Position numbers and translations under genes: made by a program. This document shows positions 8,144-16,282 of a stretch of DNA of 42,148 nt, in pieces. Position 1 is the first letter of the stretch. Each line of letters starts with the position of its first letter. The notes beneath the pieces are model-generated. The model ran no database searches, was not told where the DNA came from, and was given only the letters and a program-made list of their open reading frames with translations. The stretch is from Chitinophagales bacterium 62-2 (GTDB taxonomy: Bacteria > Bacteroidota > Bacteroidia > Chitinophagales > Chitinophagaceae): assembly GCA_002050375.1 (NCBI GenBank), contig MWYU01000746.1, positions 1 to 42,148 of the forward strand, written 5' to 3'.

Positions 8144-8851
8144 CTATTTAAGCGCTGCTGTTAGGGGTAAAAATTTTTCTTTTAGCTTTCTATTTGCCCC
8201 TTTTTGTACAGGACCTCCATGACCAAATACAGCTTTATCAAAATCCAGTGCTGCTGCTTTTAGAATACTGTTTATACCTACTGCTCTGTCTTCATAAACA
8301 GGACTTAATCCAAGGCCAGCGACATTTGCACAAATATCACCGGCAATTAAAACGCCTTCATTCTTTATAAGTAAACAAATATGGCCGGCAGAATGCCCTG
8401 GCGTATGAATTACCTGTATGCCCCCTGCAACAGGAATAATATCCTGGTCTTTTAATTTCTCTTTAATATGTGCAGGTTCAATGGAATTGCTAACACGCTT
8501 GATAAAAATATTAAATAGAAGCCAGTTGATAATGCCTGGAGAAAGATGCATAGGTGTTCGCCCCGCAATACCTTTTTCGATTAAGTTGGCATCGTCATAA
8601 TGGGCGAGCAAAGGAACACCAAGACTTTTTTTGATTTCGGCTGCACTTCCTGCGTGGTCAGGATGAGAGTGAGTTAATATAACCTGTTTAATATCGGCTG
8701 GATTTTTACCTCCTTTCTTAATTTTTGAAAAAATTTTATCCATACTGTTTATATAGCCTGTGTCAATAAGGGTCAAGCCCTTGTCTTCAATTAGAAAAAC
8801 ATTGACTGCACCTAAACTAATTTGATAAAGATTACGGCCTATTTGCTGCAT
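8144..8851 (-). CDS. MBL-fold metallo-hydrolase
   Basis: A 235-residue cytosolic metallo-beta-lactamase-fold protein. The first metal-binding motif is H61-x-H63-x-D65-H66 (THSHPDH), followed by TPGHSAGH (about 150-157), GDIC (about 171) and a C-terminal FGHGGP (about 208-213), so the five-motif metal site is complete. The class is broad (quorum-lactone, thioester and phosphonate-related hydrolases), and the substrate cannot be told. It is convergent with the TIGR01777 gene across a 119-bp gap in which I see no strong terminator. It shares only the fold with the hydrolase gene at 3764. The ATG at 8851 gives a normal N terminus (MQQIGRNLYQI). Confidence 0.87.
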   Translation of the reverse strand: MQQIGRNLYQISLGAVNVFLIEDKGLTLIDTGYINSMDKIFSKIKKGGKNPADIKQVILTHSHPDHAGSAAEIKKSLGVPLLAHYDDANLIEKGIAGRTPMHLSPGIINWLLFNIFIKRVSNSIEPAHIKEKLKDQDIIPVAGGIQVIHTPGHSAGHICLLIKNEGVLIAGDICANVAGLGLSPVYEDRAVGINSILKAAALDFDKAVFGHGGPVQKGANRKLKEKFLPLTAALK

Positions 8852-8980
8852 ATTTAAATTTATAATCTAACCACCTAAATTATGCCTTATTCCTATTTCA
8901 AAGCATTATTTAAGTGAGTTTGAAACAAAGATTTGATCTTGCGAAAAATCCTACTGAAACTTCCTTTACGCATAAATAGG

Positions 8981-8995
8981 CCGTCGCAAAGACGG
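8981..8995. repeat. Short perfect hairpin in an intergenic gap
   Basis: CCGTC (8981-8985) pairs with GACGG (8991-8995) around the loop GCAAA. It lies between the minus-strand ABC permease gene and the minus-strand hydrolase. There is no T-run on either side, so it is not a convincing terminator. Such G/C hairpins in AT-rich gaps are often dispersed repeats; only a genome-wide search could tell. Confidence 0.45.
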
Positions 8996-9047
8996 AATAA
9001 ACAAAGGCTATAATACTAACCTTACAAAGGATCTTACCAAAAAATAT

Positions 9048-9842
9048 TCATTTCAAATCCGCCTTCCTATAATAATTAATAAAGAGAAAGATAAATAATA
9101 AGATATATGCAGCAGCAAATGCAAGCATAGCATTATCACCTGGGCGGTTAGCATCCGGAATAAATTTACGAAAGGGATTGGGAGTTAAATAATCCGTGCC
9201 TTCTAAGGGTAAAAAATAACCTGCCGGGTGAACATACTTGTTTAATACGCCTCCCAAAATTGTGTCGGCAACCATTATAAAAAAATACAGACCAATGGCA
9301 AGTCCGCTTCGCTTAACCAGCATAGATATAAGAAGCGCTACCAATAAATACATGATGCTTTGCAAAAAAAAGTACCCAATGAAATGACTATTTTCCCACA
9401 ACGTTTCTGATGAGTCGGAAACAGCTCTGCCTACAAAAATGACTGTAATGAATGTAACTATAGTTGCGAGTATGGCTAATAAAAACATCACTAAAAGCTT
9501 ACTTACTGCAAATTGTATCCTGCTTAATCCATCAATAATATTTTGACGGTTGGTTCTAAAATTATACTCATTTGTTAGTAACAGGATCATTAGTATTCCC
9601 AGAGTTAACAAGAAAAAGCTATTAACATAACACACCATTTGCCACGTTCCGGGTAGCTCATATGGGTTAGGCAGCATTTGTGCCACCGGATTTTTAGCAG
9701 CCGAGTTTAATTTATTGTCTCTTATATTATTTGCTAAAAAGTAATTCCAGCCCGAAGAAAAACCCAGGCTTAATATTAATAAGATCCAAAATGCTTTGTA
9801 CCGTCGAAGTTTAAGCCATTCAATTTTTAATAAAGTGAACAT
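9048..9842 (-). CDS. ABC-2-type transporter permease
   Basis: A 264-residue integral inner-membrane protein with about six hydrophobic segments. The first is near residue 18 after a short basic cytosolic end (LLKIEWLKLRRYKAFWIL, the typical start of ABC-2/GldA-type permeases) and the last is near 240-256. A Lys-rich tail (YYRKADLK) ends it. It lies 14 bp downstream of the ATPase gene on the same strand, so the two form an exporter or bacitracin-resistance-like ABC pair. The cargo is unknown. Confidence 0.85.
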   Translation of the reverse strand: MFTLLKIEWLKLRRYKAFWILLILSLGFSSGWNYFLANNIRDNKLNSAAKNPVAQMLPNPYELPGTWQMVCYVNSFFLLTLGILMILLLTNEYNFRTNRQNIIDGLSRIQFAVSKLLVMFLLAILATIVTFITVIFVGRAVSDSSETLWENSHFIGYFFLQSIMYLLVALLISMLVKRSGLAIGLYFFIMVADTILGGVLNKYVHPAGYFLPLEGTDYLTPNPFRKFIPDANRPGDNAMLAFAAAYILLFIFLFINYYRKADLK

Positions 9843-9856
9843 GATTTGCAGCAGCG

Positions 9857-10756
9857 TTAATTTTGATTGGTAAGTTCAAAAAATTTAGTTTCTAAACTTT
9901 TGCGTTTTACCCTTAAATGATTTAGGACAATTCCATTTTTAAAGCAATAACTATTTATTTCAGAAAGATTTGCCGTACCTAAAGAAAAGGTTAGTTGAAT
10001 AAAGCCTAGTTCTTCTTTTATTGAATTATATCCCGGCATTGTTTTTAAAACAGTAAGCAAGGTTGCTTTATCGTGGCTTCCAAGCTCAACTATATCTTCA
10101 TTAATCATTACTTCATCAACTGATCCGGTAGTTATTAAAGTGCCTTTTTTCAGAATAGCTACATGGGTGCAAACCTTTTCTACTTCATCCAATAAATGAC
10201 TTGCCATTATAATAGTGTTACCTTCTTTAGCAAGGTTTTTTATAAGTTCCCTTATTTCAGCAATTCCCTCGGGATCAAGCCCGTTTGTTGGCTCGTCAAG
10301 TACAAGCACTTTAGGACTGCCTAATAAAGCGGCCCCTATTGCAAGCCGTTGCTTCATGCCTAAGGAGTACGTATTAAACTTAGATTTTTTTCTGGCCAGT
10401 AGCCCTACTTTATCCAGCACTGTATCAATTTCTTCTTTGGTACCACGACCACTTATAGCATGTGTTATTGCAAGGTTGTCTGCGGCGGAGAGGTAGTGAT
10501 AAAAGTTAGGAGTTTCAAGCAAAGACCCAATTTTCTTTCTCACTTCGCCGTCATCTTCCCCGCCCATCCAGGTATATGATCCTTTATTGGCTTTAAGCAC
10601 ATCTAAAACAATACTAAGCAAAGTAGTTTTACCGCTTCCGTTAGGACCAAGTATTCCAAAAACACTGCCTTCAGGAACACTAAAAGAGACATTATTTAAA
10701 GCCTGAATTTTTCCGTAGAACTTAGTAACGCCATTAAGGCTTAGTACGCTTTGCAC
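9857..10756 (-). CDS. ABC transporter ATP-binding protein
   Basis: A 299-residue nucleotide-binding subunit. It has Walker A (GPNGSGKTT), the Q-loop region (GSLLETPNFYHYLSAADNL), the signature motif (YSLGMKQRLAIG), Walker B (VLVLDEPTNGLDP) and the switch His (MASHLLDE). About 80 C-terminal residues follow the core, as in CcmA/NatA/bacitracin-type exporter ATPases. I choose the GTG at 10756 (MQSVLSLNGVTKFYG) because family members begin just before the first beta-strand. Upstream in-frame alternatives use TTG and add non-conserved residues. It forms a two-gene operon with the permease; export or lantibiotic/bacitracin-type resistance is a family-level guess. Confidence 0.86.
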   Translation of the reverse strand: MQSVLSLNGVTKFYGKIQALNNVSFSVPEGSVFGILGPNGSGKTTLLSIVLDVLKANKGSYTWMGGEDDGEVRKKIGSLLETPNFYHYLSAADNLAITHAISGRGTKEEIDTVLDKVGLLARKKSKFNTYSLGMKQRLAIGAALLGSPKVLVLDEPTNGLDPEGIAEIRELIKNLAKEGNTIIMASHLLDEVEKVCTHVAILKKGTLITTGSVDEVMINEDIVELGSHDKATLLTVLKTMPGYNSIKEELGFIQLTFSLGTANLSEINSYCFKNGIVLNHLRVKRKSLETKFFELTNQN

Positions 10757-10884
10757 AATTAGTAATGATTTTATTGTGGTAAAATAGCAGGTTCCGATGG
10801 ATGATGATCTGCACAAATATTTCCAACTACCCTAATGCCTCACTACCTTATGGACCTAATAAATAATGACTAGTGAATAATGAC

Positions 10885-10948
10885 CTAATGACTTAATGAT
10901 TTTATGACCCTACAACTTAATGACCTAATGACTTATTGACTTATTGAC
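10885..10948 (-). repeat. 8-nt tandem array (GTCATTAR family), locus 2
   Basis: Eight consecutive octamers with no indels occupy this stretch. On the plus strand they include CTAATGAC (10885), TTAATGAC (10917), CTAATGAC (10925) and TTATTGAC twice (10933, 10941). On the coding (minus) strand they read GTCATTAG or GTCAATAA. Looser copies continue to about 10861. The array lies between the DUF433 gene and the ABC ATPase gene, both on the minus strand. Confidence 0.8.
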
Positions 10949-11027
10949 CAAGGACTTATTAAACCCATAACTAGTTTCCAAAGATTAAATGTTCGAGGAA
11001 GATTGGCATCAACGAGATAACGAACCA

Positions 11028-11273
11028 CTATTTTGCATTTTTCAAATCCACAACAGAATATTTCATTCCCGACATCTTCATTCCGAAATTGCGGCAGGCG
11101 TTTATGCATTCAATCGTAAGAGAGGGAAAGGCTGCAATAATATCTTCCTCGCTGTCTCCTGCTAATAAATGACTAATCACAGTTTCAACATCTAACCGTG
11201 TTCCTTTAAGCACCGGTTTGCCCCCCATAACATCGGAACGAACTTCTATCCACTCGTTAACTTGATAATCCAT
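11028..11273 (-). CDS. DUF433 domain-containing protein
   Basis: An 81-residue protein with the DUF433 pattern: WIEVRSDVMGGKPVLKGTRLDVETVISHLLAGDSEEDII, then the Pro-containing helix AFPSLTIECINACRNF. DUF433 proteins have a winged-helix-like fold and often act as the antitoxin-side partner of a DUF5615 PIN-like nuclease. No such partner is adjacent here: the upstream neighbour is glutaryl-CoA dehydrogenase and the downstream sequence is a repeat array. The ATG at 11273 (MDYQVNEWIEV) is preferred; a version 7 residues longer is possible. It may be an orphan or may pair in trans. Confidence 0.8.
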   Translation of the reverse strand: MDYQVNEWIEVRSDVMGGKPVLKGTRLDVETVISHLLAGDSEEDIIAAFPSLTIECINACRNFGMKMSGMKYSVVDLKNAK

Positions 11274-11355
11274 GTTCTTAAATTTTATACACAATTTACT
11301 TAAAAGCTCTTGTATTCCCCTGTAGCGGAGAAACCATTATCACCGATTTATGGTA

Positions 11356-12540
11356 TTACTTAAACGCATTCAACCCCGTTACATCCATGCCGGTTATTAG
11401 CAAATGCACATCATGGGTTCCTTCATAAGTAATTACACTTTCAAGGTTCATCATGTGGCGCATAATACTATACTCGCCTGTTATTCCCATACCTCCCAGC
11501 ATTTGCCTGGCTTCCCGTGCGATATTAGCTGCTACTTCGCAACTGTTTCTTTTTGCCATCGAAATTTGGGCCGCCGTTGCCCTGTTCTCATTCATCAAAG
11601 TTCCCAGACGCCATACCATTAACTGCGCTTTAGTTATCTCTGTTATCATCTCTGCCAGCTTCTTTTGCTGCAGTTGAAAACCACCGATAGGCCTGTCGAA
11701 CTGAACTCTTTCTTTACTGTATCTTAAAGCGGTATCATAACAGTCCATTGCTGCACCTAATGCGCCCCACGCAATTCCATAACGAGCTTTACTAAGACAA
11801 CCTAACGGACCTTTCAATCCCTTTACACCTGGAAATATATTTTGTTTAGGAACCCTTACATTATCAAATACCAACTCACCGGTCGCACTTGCACGCAAGC
11901 TCCATTTACCGTGTGTTGTTGGGGTGGTGAACCCTTCCATGCCGCGTTCAACAATTAATCCTCTTATATCGCCGCTTTCATCCTTTGCCCATACAACCGC
12001 CACCTGCGAAAAAGGCGCATTGCTAATCCACATTTTTGCACCATTTAAAATAACGTCATCACCCGCATCTCTTATATTAGTGGTCATACCGGCAGGGTCA
12101 CTTCCATGATCGGGCTCTGTTAAACCGAAGCAGCCCAAAAATTCGCCGGTGCCAAGTTTGTGTAGATATTTTTGCTTCTGTTCCTCGCTTCCATAAGCAT
12201 AAATTGGAAACATAACCAACGAACCTTGTACCGATGCGGTGGATCTTACACCGCTATCGCCACGCTCAAGTTCCTGCATCATCAATCCATAACTTATATA
12301 ATCCATTCCGCCTCCGCCGTATTCTACGGGTATTGTGGGACCAAAACATCCTATGTCTCCCAACTGTTTTACAATCTGATAAGGAAACTCGGCCCGCTGA
12401 GCATAATCTTCAATTATTGGACTGATCTCTTTCTTCACATAAGTGCGAACGGTTTCCCGAACCATCTTTTGCTCTTCACTTAATAGTTCATCTAACTGGT
12501 AATAATCAGGCGATTGAAAAAGATCTGTTTTAGAGCCCAT
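11356..12540 (-). CDS. gcdH: Glutaryl-CoA dehydrogenase (acyl-CoA dehydrogenase family)
   Basis: A 394-residue FAD-dependent acyl-CoA dehydrogenase. The catalytic base is Glu373 in the C-terminal YEGTHDVHLLITG, the position and context of the glutaryl-CoA dehydrogenase subfamily. Other family signatures are CFGLTEPDHGSDPAGM (FAD/substrate loop), WISNAPFSQVAVVWAK, RYGIAWGALGAAMDCYDTALRYSKERVQFDRPIGGFQLQQKKLAEM and the 'RQMLGGMGITGEYSIMRHMMNLE' region. It oxidatively decarboxylates glutaryl-CoA to crotonyl-CoA in lysine and tryptophan breakdown. The gene is divergent from a yciI-like/kynU pair, which fits amino-acid catabolism. The length matches the family. Confidence 0.92.
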   Translation of the reverse strand: MGSKTDLFQSPDYYQLDELLSEEQKMVRETVRTYVKKEISPIIEDYAQRAEFPYQIVKQLGDIGCFGPTIPVEYGGGGMDYISYGLMMQELERGDSGVRSTASVQGSLVMFPIYAYGSEEQKQKYLHKLGTGEFLGCFGLTEPDHGSDPAGMTTNIRDAGDDVILNGAKMWISNAPFSQVAVVWAKDESGDIRGLIVERGMEGFTTPTTHGKWSLRASATGELVFDNVRVPKQNIFPGVKGLKGPLGCLSKARYGIAWGALGAAMDCYDTALRYSKERVQFDRPIGGFQLQQKKLAEMITEITKAQLMVWRLGTLMNENRATAAQISMAKRNSCEVAANIAREARQMLGGMGITGEYSIMRHMMNLESVITYEGTHDVHLLITGMDVTGLNAFK

Positions 12541-12848
12541 GCTTATTGTTTAAACTATTTGAACGCGCTATTGTCTGAACCGGGATTTATTTGGTTTTTG
12601 AATTTACAGGAATCGAGTAAGATACATTCTTCGAAGTTACAATTTCAATGATCCACCTCTCACATTACAGTCCTTTTTATTAGGTTCCTGTCAAAGCTGT
12701 AATCCAAACAAATGTAATTGGAAAAATGTTTTTTATAAAAACAATACCCCTTCAAAAATAATTGCCTTTACAATAAAAATTTTATACGCTAAATGTTAAG
12801 TTGATTGTTTGTAATTTTCTCTTTTAGAACAATAGAAAAAATCTTAGT
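12541..12848. other. 308-bp divergent intergenic region
   Basis: The gap separates gcdH (minus) from the yciI-like gene (plus), so it should hold both promoters. It is AT-rich with several T and A tracts. ATTACAG (12664-12670) and CTGTAAT (12697-12703) form a 7-bp inverted repeat around a 26-nt, T-rich loop. The sequence TAATTTTC at 12812-12819 differs by one base from the Bacteroidota -7 box (TAnnTTTG), but no matching -33 box is present. I see no RNA gene or credible ORF in it. Confidence 0.5.
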
Positions 12849-13280
12849 ATGAAGAAGCTTTTGCCTGTCATAGTATTGCTGTTGCCATTAGCCTTATTTG
12901 CTCAAAGCAATGTTTTGAAAAGCGAACCGGTTCGAAAAACTGAAGGTGCTACTAAGCCAATACAACAAGAAAAGTTTGAACCTATTAACCTCTTTTTTGT
13001 CATGCTAATTAAAGGACCAAACCGAACCCACGATAGCCTAACTGCTGCAAAAATTCAGGAGGGACATATGGCTAACATTACAAAACTTGCAAACAGTGGT
13101 AAGCTTATCGTAGCTGGTCCTTTTATGGAAGATGCAAACTGGCGGGGAATTTTTATATTGAAATGTGCTACAAAAGAAGAAGCCGAAGCGCTTGTAAAAA
13201 CTGATCCTGCTATTGTTTCCGGGCGCCTTACTTACGAGGTGCAGCCATGGATGACAGGGAAGAATTGTTTATTTAAATAA
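12849..13280 (+). CDS. Exported YciI-like (YCII domain) protein
   Basis: A 143-residue protein with a classical signal peptide (MKKLLPVIVLLLPLALFAQS) and a short linker, then a YCII/ferredoxin-like alpha-beta domain at about 47-138. The YciI signature is present: HMANITKLANSGKLIVAGPF with His73, D95 after the GPF turn, the EEAEALVKTDPAIVSGRLTYEVQPW stretch and a conserved Pro-Trp. In YciI proteins the conserved His/Asp pair is thought to be functional, but the reaction is not settled. Export to the periplasm is unusual for the domain. The next gene, kynU, starts 21 bp downstream, so the two are probably one operon. Confidence 0.8.
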   Translation: MKKLLPVIVLLLPLALFAQSNVLKSEPVRKTEGATKPIQQEKFEPINLFFVMLIKGPNRTHDSLTAAKIQEGHMANITKLANSGKLIVAGPFMEDANWRGIFILKCATKEEAEALVKTDPAIVSGRLTYEVQPWMTGKNCLFK

Positions 13281-13301
13281 AACGTTGAGGAATTAAATCA
13301 G

Positions 13302-14570
13302 ATGGACAATATAAGTTTTGAAGCAACATTATCATTTGCACAATCTTTAGATCAACAGGATGAATTAGCACGCTTTAAGGATGAGTTTCACTATCCCCAG
13401 GCTAACGGCAAAAATGTGATTTATTTTTGCGGGAATTCTTTAGGGCTGCAGCCGAGGAACGTAGAAGCAGCAGTACAGCAGGAACTTAACGACTGGAAGA
13501 ATTTGGGCATCAGTGGTTTTTTGAAGGCCAAAAATCCATGGATGTATTACCAGGAATATTTTAAACCTGCCCTTGCAAACATTGTTGGTGCAAAAGAAGA
13601 TGAAGTTACCGTGATGAACAGCCTGACTGTAAATCTTCATCTGTTAATGCTTACGTTTTACCGTCCGACGGCGACCCGTTTTAAGATTATTATGGAAGCC
13701 GGTGCTTTCCCTTCAGATCAGTATGCGGCAGAAACACAAGTTATCTATCATGGCTTTTCACCCGATAAGTCTGTTATTGAATTAAAGCCTCGCGAAGGTG
13801 AGAAGTTACTGCGAACAGACGACATACTTGCAGGTATCGAAGAACACTCAAATGAGCTTGCACTCGTTTTGTTAGGCGGAATAAATTATTACACGGGCCA
13901 GTTATTTGATATGAAAGCGATAACTGCGGCTACACAAAAAGCAGGGGCAATTGCCGCCTTCGACCTGGCCCATGCCGCAGGAAATGCGCCTTTACAATTA
14001 CATGATTGGAATGTTGACTTTGCCGTGTGGTGCAGTTACAAATATTTAAATGGTGGTCCCGGTGCAGTTGGTGGGGTTTATGTGCATGAGCGTTATGCGT
14101 CTGATCCAGCTACGGCGAGACTTGGCGGCTGGTGGGGTAACGATGAAGAGGGCAGGTTTAAGATGGAAAAAGGGTTTAAAGCAAAGTCTAACGCAAGCGG
14201 CTGGAACATCAGCACTGCACAAATATTAAACATGGTTTCGCTAAAAGCTTCGCTCGAATTATTTGAAGAAGCAGGTATGGAAAACCTGCGGGCAAAAAGC
14301 GTTAGCCTTACGGCGTGGCTTGAATTTCTGTTGCAACAATTGAAGAATATCAATTTTGAAATAATTACACCTGCTGACCCCGAAGGCCGTGGCGCCCAGC
14401 TTTCTTTATACTTTAAAGAACAGGGAAGGGCAATTCATGATAAGATGATTGAAAAAGGAATTATTGTTGATTATCGTGAGCCTGGTGTTATTCGTGTTGC
14501 CCCTGCTCCTATGTATTGTTCGTACGAAGATGTGTATAGGTTTTACGAGATATTGAGGGATGAGTTTTAG
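13302..14570 (+). CDS. kynU: Kynureninase
   Basis: A 422-residue PLP-dependent hydrolase that splits kynurenine to anthranilate and alanine, or 3-hydroxykynurenine to 3-hydroxyanthranilate and alanine. The PLP lysine is K247 in WCSYKYLNGGPGAVGG; D221 and H224 in FDLAHAAGN hold the cofactor. The start region YFCGNSLGLQPR and the segment NSLTVNLHLLMLTFYRP are family hallmarks. The C-terminal VDYREPGVIRVAPAPMY segment is also typical. It is in tandem with the exported YciI-like gene. Its stop overlaps the stop of the convergent pyrF by 4 bp. Use for NAD synthesis or tryptophan catabolism cannot be told from this window alone; no other kynurenine-pathway gene is present here. Confidence 0.95.
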   Translation: MDNISFEATLSFAQSLDQQDELARFKDEFHYPQANGKNVIYFCGNSLGLQPRNVEAAVQQELNDWKNLGISGFLKAKNPWMYYQEYFKPALANIVGAKEDEVTVMNSLTVNLHLLMLTFYRPTATRFKIIMEAGAFPSDQYAAETQVIYHGFSPDKSVIELKPREGEKLLRTDDILAGIEEHSNELALVLLGGINYYTGQLFDMKAITAATQKAGAIAAFDLAHAAGNAPLQLHDWNVDFAVWCSYKYLNGGPGAVGGVYVHERYASDPATARLGGWWGNDEEGRFKMEKGFKAKSNASGWNISTAQILNMVSLKASLELFEEAGMENLRAKSVSLTAWLEFLLQQLKNINFEIITPADPEGRGAQLSLYFKEQGRAIHDKMIEKGIIVDYREPGVIRVAPAPMYCSYEDVYRFYEILRDEF

Positions 14571-15397
14571 GCTGACGGATTGAGCAATAATTGCTTCATT
14601 TCCTGTGCATATCCCAAAGCTACCACCGCTGCTTCCTCTGCAAAGTTTTCGCCCTTACCCGCATAAATGATAGCCCTGCTTGCATTCACTAATATGCCTC
14701 CATCTTTTGTTAATGCCGCCTTCGAAACTTCCTCTAAACTTCCTCCCTGGAAGCCTACTCCCGGCAGTAAGAAAAAGTAATCCGGAAATGTGTGTCGGAT
14801 GCTTTGTAATTGTTCGGCTTTAGTAGCTCCAACAACAAACATCAAATTGTCAGGTGTTCCCCATAAGGCAACTTTGTTCATTACTGCATTATAAAAAAAA
14901 CTCTCGCCTGTTCCTTCTGCTTTTGTTATCAACTGCTGAAAATCTTTGCTTCCCTTATTCGAAGTCAATCCTAATACGATCGTCCATTTATCTTCATAGT
15001 CTAAAAAAGGCCTGATGCTGTCCTCGCCCATATAAGGGGCTACCGTTACTGCATCAAAGCCATAGATCTCAAAAAAAGTCTTTGCGTATTGTGCAGATGT
15101 ATTACCAATATCACCACGCTTGGCATCAGCGATTTTTAAATGCGTCCCAGGAATATAATGTACAGTCTGCTCAAGTGCTTCCCATCCTTTAATACCTATA
15201 GCTTCATAAAATGCAGTATTGATTTTATAGCTTACACATAAATCTTTTGTAGCATCAATGATTGCTTTATTAAATTCGAAAACTCCATTTGAATGTGATT
15301 GAAGATGTTTGGGGAGCCTGGTAATATCAGTGTCTAATCCAACGCATAAATAATTCTTTTTTTGTTGTATTTGATCTACAAGTTGGGTTCTGTTCAT
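14567..15397 (-). CDS. pyrF: Orotidine 5'-phosphate decarboxylase (type 2)
   Basis: A 276-residue TIM-barrel enzyme of pyrimidine synthesis (OMP to UMP). The catalytic signature D91-A-K93-R-G-D96-I-G-N-T, preceded by HLKIA, is the type 2 OMPDC motif. The N-terminal CVGLDTDITRLP and C-terminal FLLPGVGFQGGSLEEV fit the same subgroup, as does the length. The ATG at 15397 is followed by a normal MNRTQLVDQI start. The two genes end head-on, with the minus-strand TAA at 14569-14567 overlapping the kynU TAG at 14568-14570, so any terminator must lie inside the opposite coding sequence. Confidence 0.95.
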   Translation of the reverse strand: MNRTQLVDQIQQKKNYLCVGLDTDITRLPKHLQSHSNGVFEFNKAIIDATKDLCVSYKINTAFYEAIGIKGWEALEQTVHYIPGTHLKIADAKRGDIGNTSAQYAKTFFEIYGFDAVTVAPYMGEDSIRPFLDYEDKWTIVLGLTSNKGSKDFQQLITKAEGTGESFFYNAVMNKVALWGTPDNLMFVVGATKAEQLQSIRHTFPDYFFLLPGVGFQGGSLEEVSKAALTKDGGILVNASRAIIYAGKGENFAEEAAVVALGYAQEMKQLLLNPSA

Positions 15398-15472
15398 GCA
15401 AGTTGTCAGCTTTTATAAAAGGGTGAGGGCCGTATTAGGACATGGAATTTTAAGAATGGGAAAACAAATGCA

Positions 15473-16090
15473 TTAGGATTTTCTTTGCTGCATTATTTCT
15501 GCAACCTGCTTTGCTTCACTATCACCTTTTTGCAGTTCAGATATTATGTTTTCATAACTCTCTTCATCCCTGTTTTGACTAAGCTTAAAAACATGATCCA
15601 CTTCTTTAACCCTTATCTCAAAAGCAACAATAGCTTTTATTAACCTTTCTATGTAAGCAGGATCAAGATGTTCAACAAGTGAAGGAGAGTTAACATTGTT
15701 CTCGAAACGGGCAGTTGTTCTTTTTAAAACATCTAATAGCGCTTCTTCATCTAAAAAATGAATAACGCCTTTTGCATGAACAGTCAGGTAATTCCATGTA
15801 CTGCCTTGCTTTTGATTGCTGTACCAGCTTGCACTTACATAAGTATGTGGACCAGTAAAAATGGCGAGCACATTTGCATTTTGAACAAAGGCTTTATGAT
15901 GATCTGTTTGCTTCATCATATGCCCCTGAAGATACACTTCGCCTTCTTTTTCTTCTACCAGTACGGGTACTTGTGTGGCAACAGGTTTGTTTTCTAAATC
16001 GCATCCTGTTAAAATAATAAAGGGGTTTTCATGCATGAAGTCCATTACCTGCCTGTCATCGTCAGCTTTGTAGTAAGGGAGGTTGTACAT
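15473..16090 (-). CDS. PaiB-like FMN-binding (transcriptional regulator) protein
   Basis: A 205-residue protein of the PaiB/FMN-binding split-barrel family. The start MYNLPYYKADDDRQVMDFM at the ATG ending at 16090 is the usual family N terminus, so I reject a longer form beginning 30 residues earlier in hydrophobic sequence. The barrel contains the segments HMMKQTDHHKAF, AIFTGPHTYVSASWY (FMN/substrate face) and TWNYLTVHAKGVIHFLDEEALLDVLKRTT. Family members bind FMN or heme and some regulate sporulation genes; the target here is unknown. A later helical stretch (FELSQNRDEESY region) is also typical. Upstream, on the coding strand, lies an 8-nt tandem array that starts directly after the mrp stop. 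Confidence 0.85.
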   Translation of the reverse strand: MYNLPYYKADDDRQVMDFMHENPFIILTGCDLENKPVATQVPVLVEEKEGEVYLQGHMMKQTDHHKAFVQNANVLAIFTGPHTYVSASWYSNQKQGSTWNYLTVHAKGVIHFLDEEALLDVLKRTTARFENNVNSPSLVEHLDPAYIERLIKAIVAFEIRVKEVDHVFKLSQNRDEESYENIISELQKGDSEAKQVAEIMQQRKS

Positions 16091-16229
16091 AAGAGCGAAA
16101 GTAGGAAGTTTGGCTAACAAATGAAATAGAGAGAAGGAGATAAAGAGGTTGTCAGCTGGTACCACAAATTGTGATACCATTTATCCATACAATAAAAACT
16201 ATGACAAGGGCAGTTACAGACACCTTAAC

Positions 16230-16277
16230 CTATTGACTTATTGCCTTAATGACTTATTGACCAAATGACCTAGTGCC
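16230..16277 (-). repeat. 8-nt tandem array (GTCATTAR family), locus 3
   Basis: Six consecutive octamers fill this stretch. On the plus strand they include CTATTGAC (16230), TTATTGCC (16238), TTAATGAC (16246) and TTATTGAC (16254). On the coding strand (minus) they read GTCAATAG or GTCATTAA. The array begins 6 bp after the stop codon of mrp and ends about 140 bp before the PaiB-like start, so it is intercistronic like the other loci. Confidence 0.75.
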
Positions 16278-16282
16278 TGAAC

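Noticed and set aside
10885-10948. CRISPR array
   Set aside because: Units are 8 nt, contiguous and without spacers; no cas gene is nearby.
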